Positions 59,995 to 64,000 of a stretch of DNA of 64,000 nt are shown here, piece by piece. Every line of letters begins with the position of its first letter. The stretch's first letter is position 1. The stretch comes from Peribacillus frigoritolerans (lineage in GTDB: Bacteria > Bacillota > Bacilli > Bacillales > Bacillaceae), in assembly GCF_004358755.1 (NCBI RefSeq), contig NZ_SMZY01000006.1, positions 95,966 through 159,965 of the forward strand, in the 5' to 3' direction. The notes beneath the pieces are model-generated. The model searched no databases, was not told the DNA's origin, and saw only the letters and a list, made by a program, of their open reading frames with translations. Made by a program: the position numbers and the translations under genes.

Positions 59995-60912
59995 TTATTT
60001 AATACCTAATAATTCATTAAAGACACCCACATTGCATTTATTCACATGAGCAATCAATAATTCAATAAAACCTTTTGCGGCTGTCCCAATGTATTTTTGT
60101 TTATGGTGCACAATGGTGACTTCCCTAATAATAGCTGGATTTTTAATCTTTATTGCCTTCAATACCCCTTCATTTTCCAGAGTAAAAAGTGTACTAGATA
60201 TAATAGTAGCACCTATCCCTTTCTTTACTAGATTCAATATTGACTTTGAATCAGTTGATTCAATGATTGGTTGAATATGAATTCCTGCAGCACTACATGC
60301 AGCATCAAGTGATTTCCTAAAACAGTGACCTTTAGGATTTAATATTAAGGGTATGTGCTGAATCTCTTTAAAATCTATAGCATTTCTATCTGACCAAACA
60401 TGATCCCTTGGTACAGCTAAGAAAAATTCTTCTTCGTATAATGAAATATTTGTTAACCTTTCATCTTTTCCTGGCATAAGCGTCAAGGCTAAATTAAATT
60501 CATTCTGTATAACCTTTTCAACCACATCATCTAAAGAGAAAATCTGTATTTGTACATCTGGATATTTGGAATGGAATTCCAATAATACTGTGGATGCAAT
60601 ATGATTTAAATCTCCTGACAAGGCTCCTATTACTAGTTTTCCTCTTTTTACATTTTGAAGTTCTTCTATCTGTTCTTTAGCACTTTCTAAATTAGCGAAT
60701 ACCTTTTTGCAGTGTTCATGAAGGATTTTTCCAGCTTCTGTAATTGCTATTTTCTTCCCTAAACGATCAAATAAACGAACACCAAGTTCGACTTCTAATG
60801 CTTTCATTTGGTAGCTTAAAGTAGGTTGCCCAATTCTTAATTTTTCAGCAGTCTTTGTAAATTGCATTTCTTCACAAAGAGCCATAAAATGTTCTAATTG
60901 TCTCAATTCCAA
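59995..60912 (-). CDS. LysR family transcription regulator
   Basis: This encodes 305 residues if started at the TTG at 60912 (MELRQLEHFMALCEEMQ, with a G-rich site upstream); the longer frame to 60966 adds an atypical head. The helix-turn-helix is AEKLRIGQPTLSYQMKALEV, followed by the LysR substrate domain (KLVIGALSGDLNHIASTVLL). This group (CynR/YwbI/OxyR-like) often senses redox or small metabolites. The gene is upstream of the TetR gene; no divergent target is seen, so its regulon may be elsewhere. Confidence 0.9.
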   Translation of the reverse strand: MELRQLEHFMALCEEMQFTKTAEKLRIGQPTLSYQMKALEVELGVRLFDRLGKKIAITEAGKILHEHCKKVFANLESAKEQIEELQNVKRGKLVIGALSGDLNHIASTVLLEFHSKYPDVQIQIFSLDDVVEKVIQNEFNLALTLMPGKDERLTNISLYEEEFFLAVPRDHVWSDRNAIDFKEIQHIPLILNPKGHCFRKSLDAACSAAGIHIQPIIESTDSKSILNLVKKGIGATIISSTLFTLENEGVLKAIKIKNPAIIREVTIVHHKQKYIGTAAKGFIELLIAHVNKCNVGVFNELLGIK

Positions 60913-61110
60913 TATTCCCCACACACCCCTTAGATATCTGTAAATCCATTTTAAAATTAAACTCATATAATATACTATTAAAAATATTTTACAAAACTTC
61001 TATTAAATTCTTTTTATATTCCATAACAAGGATTTAAAGAGCTCATTGATAGTAAAGAAGATAATAGAAAAGTTTAAACAAAAACTAACAATCTGATTTC
61101 TAATTAAAGA

Positions 61111-61144
61111 GACAGTTCACCTATTCTTAAATACGTGAACTGTC
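61111..61144. terminator. hairpin between LysR region and protease gene
   Basis: GACAGTTCAC (61111-61120) pairs with GTGAACTGTC (61135-61144) over a 14-base loop; on the minus strand TCTTTAATT follows. It is the probable terminator of the protease gene. Confidence 0.75.
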
Positions 61145-61256
61145 CCAAATCAAACTATAACTTTCCTTTTGACTTAATAAATTTCAAACTGCACAACAAT
61201 CTATTTGATTTGAAAGTGAATCGTTTTTCTTTCCATGTTTCCCCCTTTATAGATTT

Positions 61257-64000
61257 TTATTTGTTTTCATATGAAACGACGGAGCGAATCATCGGATTGG
61301 CTGCATCTAAACCTGCTGCAAATGGTCCAATCACCGACCCTCCCTCTACTTTTAACCACTCGCCTTTGTAAAGCTTCCAAAAGCGGTCTGAGAACTGGCT
61401 GCTCAGATCAAAACCAAGGGTCGGCACATATGGGTCTGGACCTTGGGTGCTGTATACAAGGAAATATTCCTTCGGTACATAAATGGAGTAAGGGCTAAGA
61501 TCTACTCTGACCCAGCCAGGAACGACATCCGATTTTGCAGGAATGGATTCCGTTAATTTCTTTCCAGGCCCTCCTTCAGGCCCAGTCGCATCATATACAT
61601 CCACTTGAAAATTTTCCCCGCCCGGATTCCACCAGCGTGGGTCGATATAAAACAGGCCGGCAGTCAGTAATGCTTGTTCCTGTCCATCCTTCAAAGACAT
61701 TTTTACTGCGGCCTCGTCCGCACCAGAGATCAACAAGACATTTTCAGCCGAGCCATCATCATAGCTGATTTCACCTTCTGTACCGATATAAGGCTTTAAG
61801 TGTATATCAATTGAATGGATGGAATTGCCCTTAATTTCAATCCGTTCCCGGTAGGTATGAAAATAGGGGGCACTCACTTCAAGCGTATATGTTCCTATAA
61901 AAGGGTTAAGCGAGTATTTGCCGTTTGCACCTGTTTTTACCGGGGCGACAGCGGCGTCTTCAGTGAGTTTCACCGTGGCTCCCTTAATCGTTTTTTTGGA
62001 TTCGATGTTCTTGACTGTTCCCTTGACGATGCCTTTTTCTAATGGGGATAACTGTATATCTACGTTGGTCGATGCATCTTTCGTTACTCTCGCCATTTGA
62101 ATCTTTTGCTTAAAGCCATAGGCCTCGGCTTGTAGGTGGTATTCATCTGCTGGCAGTTTCATGCGGAAGCTGCCATCCGTTGGATCAGTCGCTAAAAGCC
62201 TTCCATTTTCAACAATCTGTATGTGCGCGCTAAGTGGGATGAGAACTTGTTTTTCATGGGTGCCTTGTACCCTTGAAGCCTCCCCTAATGGTTCAAATGC
62301 AGTCGTTGATTGGGAGGGTTGATAGACGTCGCCGGAAGGCTTGGCTTCTACGGCCACATCATCTAAGTACCACCCTAAATTTTTTCCACTACTGTCGGAA
62401 TGGAAACGGTAAGCTACATAAACAGTTTTCCCTGAGAAGGAAGACAAGTCGACAGAAATGGCTTCCCATTTTGTCTCTAAATGTCCTTCGTTTGTTTTCA
62501 CCACATGCCAGTTCTTCATGTCTTCAGAAACGAGAATTTGGCCCCAATCATCCGTCCCTCGAACGGGCCATGATGGAAATCCAAAGGTCTGTTTAAAGTT
62601 AAGGAATACCGCTTCTCCTTCCTTGACTTGGATCGGAGGCATAGTTAGCATGGATTCCTCGTTATAGTTATAACTCCAGTAATTATCGATGCTATCTCTC
62701 CAGTCCGGGATCGAGGTAGCGTACGCTTTGGTCCCGGAAGGCACTTTCAGGACTGGTGTCATGACCTTCCCCCAATTCCACGAACTGCTTCTACCGGTAC
62801 TGTACCATCCTACAGGTGTTGTTTCAAAGTCTGTTGCATACCCGACCGACAGCCCTTCCTTCAGGGGTAGACGAACAGGGACGGTTTTCGTACTGTTTCC
62901 GGCATAGTCCGTAATTTTCCAGTAATACGTCATTTCTTTCCCCCTTACTTGTTCTAAAGGGAGTTCACTTGAATAGGAACCGCTTTTAAAGGTGCCTTGA
63001 AAAAGTGTGCCTGTTGATGTTTGCGCGGGTGCTCTGTCGATTTGGTAATGAAGTTCCACCGCGGAAACGGCAAAATCGTCAGAGGCTTGTACAGAGAGTT
63101 TTAAAGGCGCATTCGCATAAGCATAGGGAAGAGGCTCATGGCTGGCTGCTGGTTTCTTTTTATCGACAGCTTTATAACCTACTGTTCCTGCTAGACTGCC
63201 GACGCCGTTAGAACCGCTCTTAACCATACCTGTCAGGTCAAGAATCCCTCTCCCATAAGCGTCATTTGGGGAAGATGGATACTCTGAATCAGATAACGGA
63301 ATCAATCCGGCATATAATTTTTCTTTCAGCTTGTCGATCGGCATGTTTGGCTGCATTTGCTTTAAGATGGCAATGGCGCCTGATACATGTGGTGCAGCCA
63401 TGGAGGTCCCCGATGACAACCCGTATTCGTTATTTGGGAGGGTTGACAGAATCGCTTCCCCCGGTGCGACCAAATCCGGCTTTATTTCACTGCCGCCATA
63501 CGGAGAAGGCCCCCTTAAGGAAAACCATGAGATTCGGTTGGCTGTATCCGTTGAGCCAACTGCAATGGCTTCAGGGTAATTAGCTGGATTGGTTATAGAA
63601 CCTGGCCCGACGGGCGTCCATTCGCTGTCGTTTCCTGCGGCAAAAACCGGTGTAATGCCGGCAGCCTCCCATGCCTTCACAACCGATCGAAACCAGTCAT
63701 TCAAGGTAGAACTGCTACTCCATGAGTTATTAATAATGTCCGGTGCCATCTCTGGATGAGGAGTTCCCTTTTCATCCCGTGGGGCGAGAAGCCATTCTCC
63801 TGCTTTTAGCAAGTCTGTATCCAGCGCGCCGTTTTCTGAAAATGCGTTAACTGCGATCCAGCGTGCCCCCGGAGCCACTCCGGTACGCGTGCCTGTTTCC
63901 GGGTCATAACCAACCATGGTCCCTGTCACATGTGTACCATGTCCATGTAAATCAATTGGAGCAGGACTATCCCCAACCAAGTCCAGCCAATTGAAGGTGT
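61257..64000 (-). CDS. bacillopeptidase F-like subtilisin (S8), N-terminus outside the window
   Basis: About 914 residues of the C-terminal part are present; the frame runs off the edge at 64000. The subtilisin domain retains the catalytic His (HGHGTHVTG), oxyanion Asn (DIINNSWSSSS) and Ser (SSGTSMAAPHVSGA); the Asp should lie just outside. Then come an unclassified region (PLKLSVQASDDFAVSAVELH), a MAM/immune-inhibitor-like beta domain (about 380-540), two carboxypeptidase-regulatory-like domains (DGSFRMKLPADEYHLQAEAY; KGTVKNIESKKTIKGATVKL) and a last domain ending RSVVSYENK. This is the layout of Bpr, an extracellular protease. Confidence 0.92.
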   Translation of the reverse strand, partial: TFNWLDLVGDSPAPIDLHGHGTHVTGTMVGYDPETGTRTGVAPGARWIAVNAFSENGALDTDLLKAGEWLLAPRDEKGTPHPEMAPDIINNSWSSSSTLNDWFRSVVKAWEAAGITPVFAAGNDSEWTPVGPGSITNPANYPEAIAVGSTDTANRISWFSLRGPSPYGGSEIKPDLVAPGEAILSTLPNNEYGLSSGTSMAAPHVSGAIAILKQMQPNMPIDKLKEKLYAGLIPLSDSEYPSSPNDAYGRGILDLTGMVKSGSNGVGSLAGTVGYKAVDKKKPAASHEPLPYAYANAPLKLSVQASDDFAVSAVELHYQIDRAPAQTSTGTLFQGTFKSGSYSSELPLEQVRGKEMTYYWKITDYAGNSTKTVPVRLPLKEGLSVGYATDFETTPVGWYSTGRSSSWNWGKVMTPVLKVPSGTKAYATSIPDWRDSIDNYWSYNYNEESMLTMPPIQVKEGEAVFLNFKQTFGFPSWPVRGTDDWGQILVSEDMKNWHVVKTNEGHLETKWEAISVDLSSFSGKTVYVAYRFHSDSSGKNLGWYLDDVAVEAKPSGDVYQPSQSTTAFEPLGEASRVQGTHEKQVLIPLSAHIQIVENGRLLATDPTDGSFRMKLPADEYHLQAEAYGFKQKIQMARVTKDASTNVDIQLSPLEKGIVKGTVKNIESKKTIKGATVKLTEDAAVAPVKTGANGKYSLNPFIGTYTLEVSAPYFHTYRERIEIKGNSIHSIDIHLKPYIGTEGEISYDDGSAENVLLISGADEAAVKMSLKDGQEQALLTAGLFYIDPRWWNPGGENFQVDVYDATGPEGGPGKKLTESIPAKSDVVPGWVRVDLSPYSIYVPKEYFLVYSTQGPDPYVPTLGFDLSSQFSDRFWKLYKGEWLKVEGGSVIGPFAAGLDAANPMIRSVVSYENK

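Overview
The window looks like DNA of a low-GC, endospore-forming Firmicute of the Bacillus/Peribacillus/Cytobacillus type. The evidence is strong AGGAGG-type ribosome sites with frequent TTG/GTG starts, U-run terminators, a YaaH-like LysM/GH18 protein, YolD-like proteins, a bacillopeptidase F-like protease, a DUF1272 protein and a ConB-ConG/CwlT-like conjugation machine. A replication initiator gene next to an iteron cluster (28.3-29.3 kb) and a near-complete conjugation module suggest a large conjugative plasmid, or an integrated one. The sequence alone cannot decide between these.

Layout. 0-0.65 kb: decayed ISXO2/IS1595-like transposase. 0.68-5.9 kb: a row of small, mostly single-gene units (small membrane proteins, a HIT hydrolase, unknowns), nearly every one separated by a short terminator-like repeat (consensus about TTATTCCATTAAAGGGGGC or TTCAACAATCGGGGGC followed by a hairpin). 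6.2-12.5 kb: Lrp/AsnC regulator, DUF1272 protein, two YolD-like genes, a frameshifted ArdC-like antirestriction gene behind a highly structured leader, an arsC remnant, a DUF3800-like protein and a racemase gene broken by one stop codon. Three long AT-rich palindromes lie in this stretch.

12.7-25.9 kb: one minus-strand conjugation operon: coupling ATPase, replication-relaxation protein, small membrane protein, ConB/TcpC-like, TcpD-like, ConD/TcpE-like, ConE/VirB4-like, lipoprotein, VirB6/ConG-like, a VirB8-like NTF2 protein and a CwlT-like bifunctional peptidoglycan hydrolase, closed by a strong terminator. Upstream lies a strand-asymmetric tract and a perfect 20-bp inverted repeat (oriT candidate), then a primase, a two-motif iteron origin and a divergent Rep-like gene.

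31-36 kb: accessory genes, including three different APH-fold phosphotransferases, a broken DMT transporter and a VOC fragment, again with the short repeats. 36.2-50.1 kb: a beta-mannoside utilisation operon (ABC importer without ATPase, GH13, DUF1861, GH130, GH2, alcohol dehydrogenase, ROK kinase, mannose-6-phosphate isomerase) with a divergent LacI-type regulator and palindromic operators. The likely flow is oligomannoside uptake, release of mannose or mannose 1-phosphate, and conversion of hexose to fructose 6-phosphate.

50.2-64 kb: small unknowns, a holin-like type I toxin, a P-loop kinase, a frameshifted LysM/GH18 gene, a WrbA-like flavoprotein, thiolase and TetR remnants, an L,D-transpeptidase, then four intact tandem copies plus one deleted copy of an Ohr-type peroxidase gene (481-bp unit) controlled by a TetR-type gene with matching operators, a LysR regulator, and the 3' part of a bacillopeptidase F-like protease cut by the window edge. 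Many genes carry single stops or frameshifts, so this is an actively decaying accessory region, or the assembly has residual indels.
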